NCBI GenBank assembly: GCA_024235615.1
Contig: JACKMB010000004.1
Coordinates: 248,001 to 312,000, forward strand
Reading direction: 5' to 3'
Source: Thauera sp.
Lineage (GTDB): Bacteria; Pseudomonadota; Gammaproteobacteria; Burkholderiales; Rhodocyclaceae
DNA length: 64,000 nucleotides
Shown here: in pieces, positions 19,622 to 29,197 of the stretch
How positions within the stretch are numbered: position 1 is the first letter of the stretch
How the letters are laid out: each line of letters begins with the position of its first letter
The notes under the pieces: model-generated
The model's database searches: none
What the model was told of the DNA's origin: nothing
Seen by the model: only the letters and a program-made list of their open reading frames with translations
Made by a program: the position numbers and the translations under genes

Positions 19622-21667
19622 ATGACCGAGTTTCGCGCGCCCGCGGCCGAACTGGCCCGCTTCCGGCTTCGCGTCGTGGTGGCGGCGGTGTTCGTGCTCG
19701 TCTGCTTCGGGCTGCTCGCCGCGCGCTTCCATCACCTGCAGGTCAAGCGCCACGACTACTTCCTCACCCGCGCCGAGGACAACCGCATCGCGCTGCTGCC
19801 GGTGGTGCCGCACCGCGGCACCATCGTCGACCGGCGCGGGGTGGTGCTGGCGCGCAACTACGCCACCTACACGATCGAGATCACGCCCTCGCAGGTGCGC
19901 AACCTCGACGCCACGCTCGACGAGCTCGCCGGCCTCCTGCCGCTCGACGCGCGCGACCGCCGCCGCTTCCGCAAGCTCTACGAGGAGAGCCGCAACTTCG
20001 AGAGCGTGCCGCTGCGCAGCCGGCTCACCGACGAGGAGGTCGCGCGCGTGGTGTCGCAGCGCTACCGCCTGCCCGGGGTGGACGTGAAGGCGCGCCTGCT
20101 GCGCGACTACCCGCAGGGCAGTACCGCCTCGCACGTGATCGGCTACATCGGCCGCGTCACCGAGCGCGACGTCGAGCGCATCGAGGAGGCCGGCAATGCG
20201 GCCAACTACCGCGGCACCCTGCACATGGGCAAGGCCGGCCTGGAGCAGTCCTACGAGCACGAGCTGCACGGCACCACCGGCTTCGAGCAGGTCGAGGTCA
20301 ACGCCGGCGGCCGCGCGGTGCGCGCGCTGTCGCACACCGCGGCGACGCCGGGCAACGACCTCGAGCTCACCCTCGACATCGAGCTGCAGAAGGTGGCCGA
20401 GAAGGCCTTCGGCGATCGCCGCGGCGCCCTGGTGGCGATCGAGCCTTCCACCGGCGGCGTGCTCGCGCTGGCCTCGATGCCGACCTACGACCCAAACCTC
20501 TTCGTTGACGGCATCTCGACCCAGGACTGGAAGGCGCTCAACGACTCGCCCGACCATCCGATGCTGCACCGTGCGATCTACTCCACCTACCCGCCCGGCT
20601 CCACCTTCAAGCCCTTCATGGCGCTCGCCGGCCTCGAGACCGGCAAGCGCACCGCGAAGCAGGCCATGTACGACGTCGGCTATTTCCAGTTCGGCGGCCA
20701 CCGCTTCATGGACGACAAGATCGGCGGCCACGGCATGGTGGACCTGCACAAGTCGATCGTGGTGTCGTGCAACACCTACTACTACCAGCTCGCCAACGAC
20801 CTCGGCATCGAGGGCATCGCCGGCTTCATGGCGCCCTTCGGCTTTGGCGAGCGCACCGGCATCGACCTGCCGGGCGAGGCGACCGGCGTGCTGCCCTCGC
20901 CGGAGTGGAAGCGCAATCGCTTCAAGAAGCCCGAGCAGCAGCGCTGGTTCGCGGGCGAGACGATCTCGGTCGGCATCGGCCAGGGCTACAACGCCTACAC
21001 GCCGCTGCAACTCGCCAACGCGCTCGCCGCGCTGGTCAACCAGGGCAAGCTGTTCCGCCCGCACGTGGTCAAGTACGTGGTGGATTCGCGCACCGGCGAG
21101 CGGCGCGCGGTCGAGCCCGAGCCGCTGCGCCAGATCCCGCTGCGCGACGCACACCTGAAGGCGGTGCTCGACGCCATGGTGGACGTCAACCGCACGGGCA
21201 CCGGCAAGCGTGCGTTCAAGGGTGCGCCCTACACCGTCGGCGGCAAGACCGGCACCGCGCAGGTGTTCTCGCTGCGCGGCCAGCGCTACGTCGAGGGCCG
21301 CGTGCGCGAGCGCCTGCGCGACCACTCCTGGTTCGTCGCCTACGCCCCGGCCGAGAACCCCAGGATCGCGCTCGCGGTGCTGGTCGAGAACGGCGGCTTC
21401 GGCGCCCAGTCGGCGGCGCCGATCGCACGCCAGGTGATCGACTACTACCTGCTCGACCAGCGTGCGGGTGCCCCGGCTGCCGAGGACGAGGAAGGTGCCG
21501 AGAGCGAGGAGGGTGCGGAGAGTGGAGGCGACGCGCTGCCGGCCTCGCGGATCGTCGAGCCGGCGTTGCCGCTGGAGGCGCCGCCCGCGCCCGTGCCGTC
21601 GCGCCCGGCCACCCCGCCTGCCGCGGTGCCCGCGCCGCAGCCCGCCGCGGCGAGGAGCGCGCGATGA
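19622..21667 (+). CDS. mrdA: Penicillin-binding protein 2 (elongation transpeptidase)
   Basis: 681 residues, slightly longer than usual because of an Ala/Pro/Glu-rich C-terminal tail of about 60 residues. One N-terminal membrane helix, the PBP dimerisation domain (RGTIVDRRGVVLA), then the transpeptidase domain with STFK (active Ser327), SCN, and KTGTAQV. It cross-links peptidoglycan during cell elongation together with RodA and MreC. Its stop overlaps the rodA start (ATGA). Confidence 0.96.
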   Translation: MTEFRAPAAELARFRLRVVVAAVFVLVCFGLLAARFHHLQVKRHDYFLTRAEDNRIALLPVVPHRGTIVDRRGVVLARNYATYTIEITPSQVRNLDATLDELAGLLPLDARDRRRFRKLYEESRNFESVPLRSRLTDEEVARVVSQRYRLPGVDVKARLLRDYPQGSTASHVIGYIGRVTERDVERIEEAGNAANYRGTLHMGKAGLEQSYEHELHGTTGFEQVEVNAGGRAVRALSHTAATPGNDLELTLDIELQKVAEKAFGDRRGALVAIEPSTGGVLALASMPTYDPNLFVDGISTQDWKALNDSPDHPMLHRAIYSTYPPGSTFKPFMALAGLETGKRTAKQAMYDVGYFQFGGHRFMDDKIGGHGMVDLHKSIVVSCNTYYYQLANDLGIEGIAGFMAPFGFGERTGIDLPGEATGVLPSPEWKRNRFKKPEQQRWFAGETISVGIGQGYNAYTPLQLANALAALVNQGKLFRPHVVKYVVDSRTGERRAVEPEPLRQIPLRDAHLKAVLDAMVDVNRTGTGKRAFKGAPYTVGGKTGTAQVFSLRGQRYVEGRVRERLRDHSWFVAYAPAENPRIALAVLVENGGFGAQSAAPIARQVIDYYLLDQRAGAPAAEDEEGAESEEGAESGGDALPASRIVEPALPLEAPPAPVPSRPATPPAAVPAPQPAAARSAR

Positions 21668-22806
21668 ACGACAACCGCTTCAACCCGCTCGCGCTCGTGC
21701 TCGGCTTCCTGCGCCCGCTCGATCCGGTGCTGATGTTCGTGCTCGCCGCCCTGCTCGGCTACGCCCATGTGCTCATGCAAAGCGCCTCGCCCGAGCGCCT
21801 CGACTCGCAGATCACCCATATCGGCATCGCGCTCGCCGGCATGTGGGTGCTGGCCTGGCTCAAGCCGCAGCGCCTGCTGTCGATGGCGGTGCCGCTCTAC
21901 CTGCTCGGCGTGGTGCTGCTGGTGGCGGTGGAGCTGTTCGGCGAGGTCTCCAAGGGCGCGCAGCGCTGGCTCGACCTCGGTGTGGCGCGCATCCAGCCCT
22001 CGGAGCTGATGAAGATCGCGATGCCGCTGATGCTGGCCTGGTTCTTCCAGATGCGCGAAGGCCAGACCCGCTTCATCGACTTCATCCTCGCCGGCGCCCT
22101 GCTGCTGGTGCCGGTCGGCCTGATCGTGATCCAGCCCGACCTCGGCACCAGCCTGCTGATCGCCGCCTCGGGGCTGTACGTGATCTACTTCGCCGGGCTG
22201 TCGTGGAAGCTGCTGATCCCGCTGATGGTGGCGCTGGTGATCGGGCTGGGTTCGATCGTCGCCTTCGGCGACACCCTGTGCCAGCCCGAAGTCGACTGGC
22301 AGGTGCTGCGCGAATACCAGAAGCAGCGCGTGTGCACGCTGCTCGATCCCACCCGCGACCCGCTCGGCAAGGGCTTCCACATCATCCAGTCGACCATCGC
22401 GATCGGCTCCGGCGGGCTCACCGGCAAGGGCTGGATGGACGGCACGCAGACCCACCTCGCCTTCCTGCCCGAACGCCACACCGACTTCATCTTTGCCGTG
22501 CTCGCCGAGGAGTTCGGCCTCGTCGGCGCGCTGGTGCTGCTCGCGGTCTACGTGCTGCTGCTGCTGCGCGGCTTCCACATCGCCGCCAACGCGCCCACCC
22601 ACGCCGCGCGCCTGCTCGCCGGGGCGATCACGATGATCTTCTTCACCTATGCCTTCGTGAACATGGGTATGGTGAGCGGCATCCTGCCGGTGGTGGGGGT
22701 GCCATTGCCCTTCATCAGCTACGGCGGAACCGCGCTCGTCACGCTCTGCCTGGGGATCGGCATCCTCATGAGCATCCAGCGCAGCCGCTTCGCGGACAAG
22801 ACCTGA
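21664..22806 (+). CDS. rodA: RodA, SEDS-family peptidoglycan glycosyltransferase
   Basis: 380 residues with about ten membrane helices. SEDS signatures seen are RWLDLGVARIQPSELMK, PDLGTSLLI, and the final LPVVGVPLPFISYGG. RodA polymerises lipid II in the elongasome with PBP2. The ATG at 21664 overlaps the mrdA stop by four bases; the longer upstream open frame is only the shadow of mrdA. The symbol mrdB is a synonym. Confidence 0.96.
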   Translation: MNDNRFNPLALVLGFLRPLDPVLMFVLAALLGYAHVLMQSASPERLDSQITHIGIALAGMWVLAWLKPQRLLSMAVPLYLLGVVLLVAVELFGEVSKGAQRWLDLGVARIQPSELMKIAMPLMLAWFFQMREGQTRFIDFILAGALLLVPVGLIVIQPDLGTSLLIAASGLYVIYFAGLSWKLLIPLMVALVIGLGSIVAFGDTLCQPEVDWQVLREYQKQRVCTLLDPTRDPLGKGFHIIQSTIAIGSGGLTGKGWMDGTQTHLAFLPERHTDFIFAVLAEEFGLVGALVLLAVYVLLLLRGFHIAANAPTHAARLLAGAITMIFFTYAFVNMGMVSGILPVVGVPLPFISYGGTALVTLCLGIGILMSIQRSRFADKT

Positions 22807-22823
22807 GAAGGCCCCGAACGACG

Positions 22824-23957
22824 ATGACTCCAGTTCCTCCCCTGCCTCCCGCTGCCCGTGCCTCAGGGCTTCGGGCGCGCCGCGCCCTGGCCATGCTCGG
22901 CGTCGCCTGCGCCGCAGCCTTGCTGACGGCCTGCGGTTCCGCGCCCAGGCGCGAGGGGCCGGTCGCCGAGGCGCCGGCTCGGGCCGGGACGCCGGAGCGC
23001 AGCCCGGCGCGTCGCGGCGGGGGCTATTACAAGGACGATGGCCCCGAGGACGAGATCCCCGACGACCTCGACGCGATCCCGGACGCCGAGCCGCGCGACG
23101 AGCCGCTCCATCGCTACGCCAACCGTCCGTATCACGTCATGGGGCAGAGCTTCGTGCCCGCCACCGCGGTGCGCGCCTTCCGCCAGCGCGGCCACGGCAG
23201 CTGGTACGGCCGCCGCTTCCACGGCAAGCCGACCTCGAGCGGCGAGCCCTACGACATGTACGCGATGACCGCCGCGCATCCGACCCTGCCGATCCCGAGC
23301 TATGCGCGCGTGACGAATCTCGGCAATGGCCGCTCGGTGGTGGTGCGGGTCAATGACCGCGGCCCCTTCCTGCGTGGCCGCGTGATCGACCTCTCCTACG
23401 CCGCGGCGCACAAGCTGGGGTACATCAACAGCGGCAGCGCCGAAGTCGAGGTCGAGCAGATCCTGCCCGGCGAGGCGCCGCTGGTGGCTGCGGCGCGGCC
23501 GGTGCCACCGCTGCGTGCGCGCGCCAACGAGGGGCTGGTCCCGGGGGTGGGGCCCGTGATCGGAATGAAGCCGCTCGCCCCGCTGCCGGTCGCGCAGGCT
23601 CCGCTTGCAGCGCCAGCGGCGAGCCCGGTACGTCCCGCCGACACCGCGATCGCTCCGCCCGAGTGCGAGGAAGGCCCGGCCTGCGGCGCCGCGGGCGGCT
23701 TCGCGCCGCCGGTCGCCTCGGCGAGCGCGGGCATCTTCCTGCAGCTCGGTGCCTTCTCCTCGTTCGCCAACGCCGAAGGTTTCCGCGACACGGTGCGCAG
23801 CCAGGCCTCGAACCTGGCCGAGCGTTTCGAGTTGTTCACCGATGGCGAACGTTTCCGCCTCCACGCCGGTCCCTACGATACGGTCGAGGCGGCACGCGAC
23901 GCCGCCGCGCGCATGGGCAACGTGCTCAAGCTCAAGCCATTCGTGGTGGTGCGCTGA
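22824..23957 (+). CDS. rlpA: RlpA septal ring lytic transglycosylase, lipoprotein with SPOR domain
   Basis: 377 residues. A signal peptide ends in a lipobox LLTAC (lipidated C37). An Ala/Pro-rich linker leads to the double-psi beta-barrel RlpA domain (about 110-195) with HGSWYGRRFHGKPTSSGE and VRVNDRGPFLRGRVIDLS. After a second Pro/Ala linker, a SPOR domain (about 300-377) binds denuded glycan strands: IFLQLGAFSSFANAEGF. RlpA cleaves or organises such glycans at the septum. ATG 22824 is 17 bases after rodA. The upstream open frame is a shadow of rodA. Confidence 0.93.
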   Translation: MTPVPPLPPAARASGLRARRALAMLGVACAAALLTACGSAPRREGPVAEAPARAGTPERSPARRGGGYYKDDGPEDEIPDDLDAIPDAEPRDEPLHRYANRPYHVMGQSFVPATAVRAFRQRGHGSWYGRRFHGKPTSSGEPYDMYAMTAAHPTLPIPSYARVTNLGNGRSVVVRVNDRGPFLRGRVIDLSYAAAHKLGYINSGSAEVEVEQILPGEAPLVAAARPVPPLRARANEGLVPGVGPVIGMKPLAPLPVAQAPLAAPAASPVRPADTAIAPPECEEGPACGAAGGFAPPVASASAGIFLQLGAFSSFANAEGFRDTVRSQASNLAERFELFTDGERFRLHAGPYDTVEAARDAAARMGNVLKLKPFVVVR

Positions 23958-24000
23958 GCTCGGCCCGCCGCGTCCGGGTTGCAACAAAGGCTTTCCATTT

Positions 24001-24029
24001 TTGGCCCGTACATGCGTGGCGCCTATAAT
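24001..24029 (+). promoter_or_regulatory. Candidate sigma-70 promoter for dacA
   Basis: TTGGCC (24001-24006) and a perfect TATAAT (24024-24029) with 17-base spacing lie in the 108 bases between rlpA and dacA. Transcription would start near 24036, about 30 bases before the ATG, so dacA and the ybeD-lipB-lipA genes can be expressed apart from the mre cluster. Confidence 0.65.
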
Positions 24030-24065
24030 TCGCCGTTCCCTTTCCCGTCTCCCCAGGTTTTTCCA

Positions 24066-25193
24066 ATGCGTTTCCTGATTGCCGTCCTCGTCTCGCTGTT
24101 CTCGCTGTCCGCGCTCGCGCAGACGGTGCCGCCCCCCGCGCTGGCCGCCAAGGCCTGGGCGCTGGTCGACCATGCCACCGCACAGGTGCTTGCCGAGAAG
24201 GACGCCGACGCCCGCATCGAGCCGGCATCGCTCACCAAGCTGATGACGGCCTACATCACCTTCTCCAAGCTCAAGGAAGGCACGCTGAAGCCCGACCAGG
24301 TGGTGCCGGTGTCGACGAAGGCCTGGCGCATGGAGGGCTCGCGCATGTTCATCGAGCCCAACAAGCCGGTCAGCGTGGACGAGCTGATCCGCGGCGTGAT
24401 CGTGCAGTCCGGCAACGACGCCTGCGTGGCGCTCGCCGAGACCATCGCCGGCAGCGAGGAGGCCTTCGCCGCGCTGATGAACCGCGAGGCGCAGCGCCTG
24501 GGCATGACCAACACCCACTTCACCAACTCCACCGGCCTGCCCGACCCGCAGCTGTACACCAGCGCGCGCGACCTCGCCCTGCTGGCGAGCGCGATCATCC
24601 GCGACTTCCCCGAGTACTACAGCCTGTACTCGCTCAAGGAGTTCACCTACAACGGCATCAAGCAGCCCAACCGCAACCGCCTGCTGTACATGGACCCCTC
24701 GGTCGACGGCATGAAGACCGGCCACACCAGCAGCGCCGGCTACTGCCTGGTGTCCACCGCCCGCCGCGGCGAGCGCCGCCTGATCTCGGTGGTGCTCGGT
24801 GCCGCCTCGGACACCGTGCGCGCGCAGGAGTCGCTCAAGCTGCTCAACTTCGGCTATCAGTTCTTCGAGACGGTGAAGCTCTACTCCGCCGACGAGGCGC
24901 TGTCGAAGTTCCGCGTCTGGAAGGGCAAGCTCAACGAGCTGCCGGTGGGCTTCCTGAACGACTTCGCGCTCACCGTGCCCAAGGAGGCGGCGAACAAGAT
25001 CCAGGTCAGCCTGGAGAGCCGCCAGCCGCTGGTGGCGCCGCTGCAGCGCGGCCAGGAGGTCGGCACGCTGACCGTCGCGATCGACGGCAAGCCGCTCGGC
25101 CAGTACCCGGTGGTCGCCCTGCAGGACGCCGAGGTGGCGGGCTTCTTCGGCCGCCTGTGGGATGCGATCGTGATGTTCTTCAAGAGCCTCTGA
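24066..25193 (+). CDS. dacA: D-alanyl-D-alanine carboxypeptidase (PBP5/6 family)
   Basis: 375 residues. A signal peptide of 18 residues ends in ALA. The serine carboxypeptidase motifs are SLTK at 55-58, SGN at 115-117 and KTG in MKTGHTSSAG. The C-terminal domain and a final amphipathic helix (FFGRLWDAIVMFFKSL) anchor it to the outer face of the inner membrane. It removes the terminal D-Ala of pentapeptides. The ATG at 24066 was chosen because it starts the signal peptide and follows the promoter; the frame is open to 23979. Confidence 0.95.
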   Translation: MRFLIAVLVSLFSLSALAQTVPPPALAAKAWALVDHATAQVLAEKDADARIEPASLTKLMTAYITFSKLKEGTLKPDQVVPVSTKAWRMEGSRMFIEPNKPVSVDELIRGVIVQSGNDACVALAETIAGSEEAFAALMNREAQRLGMTNTHFTNSTGLPDPQLYTSARDLALLASAIIRDFPEYYSLYSLKEFTYNGIKQPNRNRLLYMDPSVDGMKTGHTSSAGYCLVSTARRGERRLISVVLGAASDTVRAQESLKLLNFGYQFFETVKLYSADEALSKFRVWKGKLNELPVGFLNDFALTVPKEAANKIQVSLESRQPLVAPLQRGQEVGTLTVAIDGKPLGQYPVVALQDAEVAGFFGRLWDAIVMFFKSL

Positions 25194-25230
25194 GCGCTCG
25201 ACCAGAAATCGACGAATACGGTGATGTGCC

Positions 25231-25515
25231 ATGGCTGACCAGCAGGACGCGCAGACGCGCCAGAGCCTGATCGAGTATCCCTGCGACTTTCCCATCAAGG
25301 TGATGGGCGCGCGGGTGGACGGCTTCGCCCAGGCGGTGATCGAGGTGGTGCTGCGCCACGCGCCCGACTTCGAGCCCGCCGGCGCCGAGATGCGCCCCTC
25401 GAGCAAGGGCAACTACCTCGCGGTGACCTGCACCTTCCGCGCGGTGTCGCAGGTGCAGGTGGACGCGATGTACCGCGAGCTCACCGCGCACCCGATGGTC
25501 AAGGTGGTGCTGTGA
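25231..25515 (+). CDS. ybeD: YbeD/DUF493 family protein
   Basis: 94 residues, the usual length. It contains the family pattern [14 protein letters not shown] and a C-terminal [12 protein letters not shown]-like end (here [11 protein letters not shown]). It has an ACT-like fold in known homologues; function unsettled. It sits between dacA and lipB as in E. coli and overlaps the lipB GTG start by four bases. Confidence 0.92.
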   Translation: MADQQDAQTRQSLIEYPCDFPIKVMGARVDGFAQAVIEVVLRHAPDFEPAGAEMRPSSKGNYLAVTCTFRAVSQVQVDAMYRELTAHPMVKVVL

Positions 25516-26192
25516 TCGTCAAGCGCCTCGGCTTGGTGGAGTACGCGCCGGCGCTCGAGGCGATGCGCGTGTTCACCGCCCAGCGCGGGGCCGACACGCC
25601 CGACGAGCTCTGGCTGCTGCAGCACCCGCCGGTGTACACGCTCGGCCAGGCCGGCAAGCCCGAGCACCTGCTGCAGAACCCGGCCAACATCCCGCTGGTG
25701 CACATCGACCGCGGCGGCCAGATCACCTACCACGGCCCCGGCCAGCTCGTCGCTTATCTGCTTCTCGACCTGCCGCGCCGCCGGCTCAAGGTGCGCGAGC
25801 TGGTGAACCTGATGGAGCAGGCGATCATCGACACCCTGGCGGACTACGGCATCGAGGCCGAGCGCAAGGACGGCGCGCCGGGCGTCTACGTCGCCGGCGA
25901 CAAGATCGCCGCGCTAGGCCTGCGCGTTCGCAACGGCTGCAGCTACCACGGCCTGGCGATCAACGTGGACGCCGACCTCGCCCCCTTCGGCTGGATCAAC
26001 CCCTGCGGCTACGAGGGCCTGAAGACGATCCGCATGAAGGACTTCGGCGTCGACGCGGGCGTGGAGCAGGTCGGCGAGGTGCTGCTCGGCCACCTGCAGC
26101 GCCTGCTGCCGCCCCCATCGTCGGACATTGGGGAAACCGATAATGCGGCTGCGGCCTCGCCCGTCGCCGTGGCGGCGCGTGCCGGGTCATAA
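25512..26192 (+). CDS. lipB: Octanoyl-ACP:protein N-octanoyltransferase LipB
   Basis: 226 residues. The signature [14 protein letters not shown] is at 67-80. The catalytic pair is K131 (GDKIAALG) and C165 (NPCGYEG), equivalent to the Cys/Lys dyad of characterised LipB. It moves octanoate from ACP to the lipoyl domains of 2-oxoacid dehydrogenases and GcvH. The GTG start at 25512 overlaps the ybeD stop. LipA, the next enzyme, follows after 65 bases. Confidence 0.96.
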   Translation: MIVKRLGLVEYAPALEAMRVFTAQRGADTPDELWLLQHPPVYTLGQAGKPEHLLQNPANIPLVHIDRGGQITYHGPGQLVAYLLLDLPRRRLKVRELVNLMEQAIIDTLADYGIEAERKDGAPGVYVAGDKIAALGLRVRNGCSYHGLAINVDADLAPFGWINPCGYEGLKTIRMKDFGVDAGVEQVGEVLLGHLQRLLPPPSSDIGETDNAAAASPVAVAARAGS

Positions 26193-26257
26193 TCGCGCCG
26201 ACGGATCCGTCCGAGATCAGCCCCTTCCCACCCGGAAACCCACAGAGAACAGCGACC

Positions 26258-27205
26258 ATGGAAACCCCAGCGCGCAAGCAGCGCGGCGCCGACAAGACCG
26301 CCCGCATCCCGATCAAGATCGTCCCCGCCGAACGCCTCAAGAAACCCGACTGGATCCGCATCAAGCTCGGCGCCGGCATGGAGGCCGAGCGCTTCAACGA
26401 GATCAAGGCCACGCTGCGCGACCACAAGCTGCACACCGTGTGCGAGGAAGCCTCCTGCCCGAACATCCACGAATGCTTCGGCAAGGGCACGGCCACCTTC
26501 ATGATCATGGGCGACATCTGCACCCGCCGTTGCCCGTTCTGCGACGTCGGCCACGGCCGCCCCGAGCCGCTCAACGCCGACGAGCCGCGCGACCTCGCCA
26601 AGACCATCGCCGCGATGCGTCTCAACTACGTCGTGATCACCTCGGTCGACCGCGACGACCTGCGCGACGGTGGCGCCCAGCACTTCGTCGACTGCATCCG
26701 CGAGACGCGCGCGGCCTCGCCCAAGACCCGCATCGAGGTGCTGGTGCCCGACTTCCGCGGCCGCATGGAGATCGCCCTCGACATCTTCGACGCCGCCCCG
26801 CCCGACGTCATGAACCACAACCTCGAGACCGTGCCGCGCCTCTACAAGCAGGCGCGCCCGGGCTCGGACTACGCGTACTCGCTCGAGCTGCTCAAGCAGT
26901 TCAAGGCGCGCCATCCGGACGTGGCGACCAAGTCGGGCCTGATGGTGGGCCTGGGCGAGACCGACGACGAGATCCTCGAGGTCATGCGCGACCTGCGCGC
27001 CCACGACGTCGAGATGCTCACCATCGGCCAGTACCTGCAGCCCTCCGGCGGTCACCTGCCCGTGCTGCGCTACGTGCACCCGGACACCTTCAAGATGTTC
27101 GAGACCGAAGCGCTGAAGATGGGCTTCAAGAACGCTGCCTGCGGCCCGATGGTGCGCTCGAGCTACTGGGCCGACCAGCAGGCGCACGGCGCCGGGGTGG
27201 TGTGA
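26258..27205 (+). CDS. lipA: Lipoyl synthase (radical SAM)
   Basis: 315 residues. The auxiliary [4Fe-4S] cluster ligands are C62, C67 and C73 ([12 protein letters not shown]), and the radical-SAM cluster ligands are C88, C92 and C95 (CTRRCPFC). The C-terminal RSSYWADQQ supplies the conserved RSSY serine ligand. It inserts two sulfur atoms into protein-bound octanoyl groups. Start at ATG 26258, which gives the usual N-terminal length. Confidence 0.97.
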   Translation: METPARKQRGADKTARIPIKIVPAERLKKPDWIRIKLGAGMEAERFNEIKATLRDHKLHTVCEEASCPNIHECFGKGTATFMIMGDICTRRCPFCDVGHGRPEPLNADEPRDLAKTIAAMRLNYVVITSVDRDDLRDGGAQHFVDCIRETRAASPKTRIEVLVPDFRGRMEIALDIFDAAPPDVMNHNLETVPRLYKQARPGSDYAYSLELLKQFKARHPDVATKSGLMVGLGETDDEILEVMRDLRAHDVEMLTIGQYLQPSGGHLPVLRYVHPDTFKMFETEALKMGFKNAACGPMVRSSYWADQQAHGAGVV

Positions 27206-27207
27206 TC

Positions 27208-27930
27208 ATGGCCGAGGGTCGGATCGGGATCGTTCCGGCGCTCATCCTGGCCGCCGGCATCGGCTTTGCCGGCATGCAGGTGGCGGGAGGCATCGAGCGT
27301 TTCCGCATGGCGGAGCGCACCCTCACCGTGAAGGGCCTGGCCGAGCGTGACGTGAAGAGCGACTTCGCGGTGTGGACCGTCCCCTTCCGCCGCGCCGAGA
27401 ACGACTTCGGCAGCGTGCAGCAGGCCCTGACCGCCGACCGCGAGCGCGTGGTCGCCTTCCTGCGCGAGCAGGGCTTCAGCGACGACGAGATCGAGGTGCG
27501 GCCCTTGCAGGTGCAGGATCTGTTGGCGCGCGAGTATGGATCGGACCGCGTGGCCCTGCGCTTCACCGGGCAGGGGCAGGTCGTGGTCAAGTCGGCCCGC
27601 GTCGATCTCGTGGCCGCGGCGTCGAATCGGGTCGATCCGCTGGTCGAGGCGGGCGTGCAGCTGGGGGGTGATGGCAGCGACGGTACGCCGCGCTACCAGC
27701 TGCGCGGCTTCAACGACATCAAGCCCATCCTGCTCGAAGAGGCGACCCTGAGCGCGCGCGAACTGGCCAGCAAGTTCGCGGCCGATGCGGGCGCGCGCCT
27801 GGGCCCCCTGCGCAGCGCAAACCAGGGCGCGATCCGCATCACCGACGACGACGACTCCGACATGGACACGTCGCGCACGATCGGCAAGCGCCTGCGCGTG
27901 GTCAGCACCTTCCAGTTCGGCCTCGAGTAG
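27208..27930 (+). CDS. SIMPL (DUF541) domain protein, membrane-anchored
   Basis: 240 residues. One N-terminal hydrophobic segment (about 8-26) acts as an anchor or uncleaved signal. The rest is the SIMPL/DUF541 fold with TLTVKGLAERDVKSD, a predicted periplasmic domain found in oxidative-stress and outer-membrane-associated proteins; exact role unknown. It starts two bases after the lipA stop, so it is co-transcribed with the lipoate genes, though no link to lipoate is evident. A GTG at 27202 overlapping lipA is an alternative start. Confidence 0.85.
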   Translation: MAEGRIGIVPALILAAGIGFAGMQVAGGIERFRMAERTLTVKGLAERDVKSDFAVWTVPFRRAENDFGSVQQALTADRERVVAFLREQGFSDDEIEVRPLQVQDLLAREYGSDRVALRFTGQGQVVVKSARVDLVAAASNRVDPLVEAGVQLGGDGSDGTPRYQLRGFNDIKPILLEEATLSARELASKFAADAGARLGPLRSANQGAIRITDDDDSDMDTSRTIGKRLRVVSTFQFGLE

Positions 27931-28031
27931 GGCGCGCCGCGCGACCCGAGCACGCGCTGCTGGAACATGGCGGCGGTCGCGGGCGACGCCGGGCAGGCCT
28001 CCCCCGGCGCATGCCCGCCGCCCATGGTCGA

Positions 28032-28679
28032 TCAGGGGCAGCCCTTGCAGCCGTCCGTCTGCGCGTTGAGGAAGATCGCCTGGTCGAGGTTGGCGCCGGT
28101 GAGGTCGGCGTTGCTGAGCTGCGCGCGGGTGAAGTTGGCGCCCTGCAGGTTGGCGCCCGCGAAGGAGGCGCCCGCGAGCTTGGCGGCGCGCAGGTTGCTG
28201 CGGGTGAGCTCGGCGCCGTCGAAGCGGCTGCGCTCGGCGCGCGCGTTGGTGAGGTCGGCGCCGCCGAGCTTGGCGGCGGAGAGGTCGGCGTCGTGCAGGT
28301 CGGCGTTCTGCAGGATCGCGTTGCGCAGGTCGGCTTCCTTGAAGCTGGCGCCGGTCAGGCGTGCGCCGCGCAGGTTGGTGCGCAGCATCGAGGCGCCGTC
28401 TAGCGTCGCGCCCGCCATCTCGGCCTGGGAGAAGTTCGCCTCGTTCAGCGTGGCGCCGCGCAGGTTGGCGCCGGACAGGTCCGAGCGGGTGAACTGCGAG
28501 TTGGCCAGGTTCACCCCTTCGAGGTTCGCCCCGTTGAGGTTGAGGTTGGTGCACAGGGTGCCGCGGCGGATGTCGCAGCCGCCGATGTTGCCGCTGCGCT
28601 GGGCGTGGGCGGGCGGGAGCAGGGCGAGCAGGAGACTGGCCGAAAGAGCTGCGTGCAGCGTGGCGCGGATCATGGGCAT
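28032..28679 (-). CDS. Secreted pentapeptide-repeat protein
   Basis: 215 residues. A signal peptide ends in AHA (about residue 26). Residues 45-206 consist of about thirty consecutive pentapeptides of the A(D/N)LXX type, such as ANLEG, SDLSG, ADLSA and ANLQG, which fold as a right-handed beta helix. A pair of cysteines near the N-terminus and a CKGC end could form disulfides in the periplasm. The function of secreted pentapeptide proteins is mostly unknown; the quinolone-resistance Qnr type is cytoplasmic and differs. It lies 20 bases after the TlpA-like gene on the same strand. The start may instead be the ATG two codons later. Confidence 0.85.
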   Translation of the reverse strand: MPMIRATLHAALSASLLLALLPPAHAQRSGNIGGCDIRRGTLCTNLNLNGANLEGVNLANSQFTRSDLSGANLRGATLNEANFSQAEMAGATLDGASMLRTNLRGARLTGASFKEADLRNAILQNADLHDADLSAAKLGGADLTNARAERSRFDGAELTRSNLRAAKLAGASFAGANLQGANFTRAQLSNADLTGANLDQAIFLNAQTDGCKGCP

Positions 28680-28699
28680 GGGGAGCGTGGGCTTTCCTG

Positions 28700-29197
28700 T
28701 CAGGCGGGTTCGGCGAGGAGTTGCTCGAGCAGGCCGTGCAGCTTGTCGAAGTCGGGCTCGCCGAGGATCTTCTGCACGATCTGGCCGCGCCGGTCGAGGA
28801 CGTAGCTGGTCGGCGTCAGGCGCACGCCCTCGAAGCCGCGCGCGATGCTGCCGTCGCGGTCGAGCACGAAGGTGAAGGGCAGCGCGCTGCGCTCGACGAA
28901 GGCGGCGACCTGGGCGGGCGGGTCGTAGTCCATCGCCACCGCCACGGTCCGGTAGCCGCGCGCCTCGAACCTCTCCTGGGTCGCCTTCAGCGCCGGCATC
29001 TCCTTGATGCAGCTGGTGCAGGTGGTGGCCCAGAAGTTCACCAGCACCACCTTGCCGCGCAGGTCGGCGGTGCGGAAGCTCTGTCCCTGCAGCGTGGAGA
29101 AGGTCACGTCGGGTGCGGCCGGCTTCTGGGTGAACACGAAAAAGCCGGCGACGGCGAGGATGAGGACCGCGACGGCGGCGGCGATCTTGAGCTTCAT
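28700..29197 (-). CDS. TlpA/ResA-like thiol-disulfide oxidoreductase
   Basis: 165 residues. One N-terminal membrane helix (about 4-22) places a thioredoxin domain in the periplasm. The active site is C60-T-S-C63 in NFWATTCTSCIKEMP, and a cis-Pro lies in RLTPTSYVLD. TlpA/ResA proteins reduce apocytochrome c or other periplasmic thiols. ATG 29197 was chosen because it begins the membrane helix directly; the frame runs to 29263. It is followed by the Cys-containing pentapeptide protein, a possible substrate. Confidence 0.88.
   Translation of the reverse strand: MKLKIAAAVAVLILAVAGFFVFTQKPAAPDVTFSTLQGQSFRTADLRGKVVLVNFWATTCTSCIKEMPALKATQERFEARGYRTVAVAMDYDPPAQVAAFVERSALPFTFVLDRDGSIARGFEGVRLTPTSYVLDRRGQIVQKILGEPDFDKLHGLLEQLLAEPA

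Noticed and set aside
23041-23160. Possible frameshift around the rodA-rlpA junction because open frames overlap for hundreds of bases
   Set aside because: Each protein is full length with proper motifs; the overlaps are GC-rich shadow frames upstream of the true starts.
28080-28500. Tandem DNA repeat or CRISPR-like array suggested by recurring short units
   Set aside because: The periodicity of 15 bases is the coding of pentapeptide repeats; there are no constant repeats with spacers.
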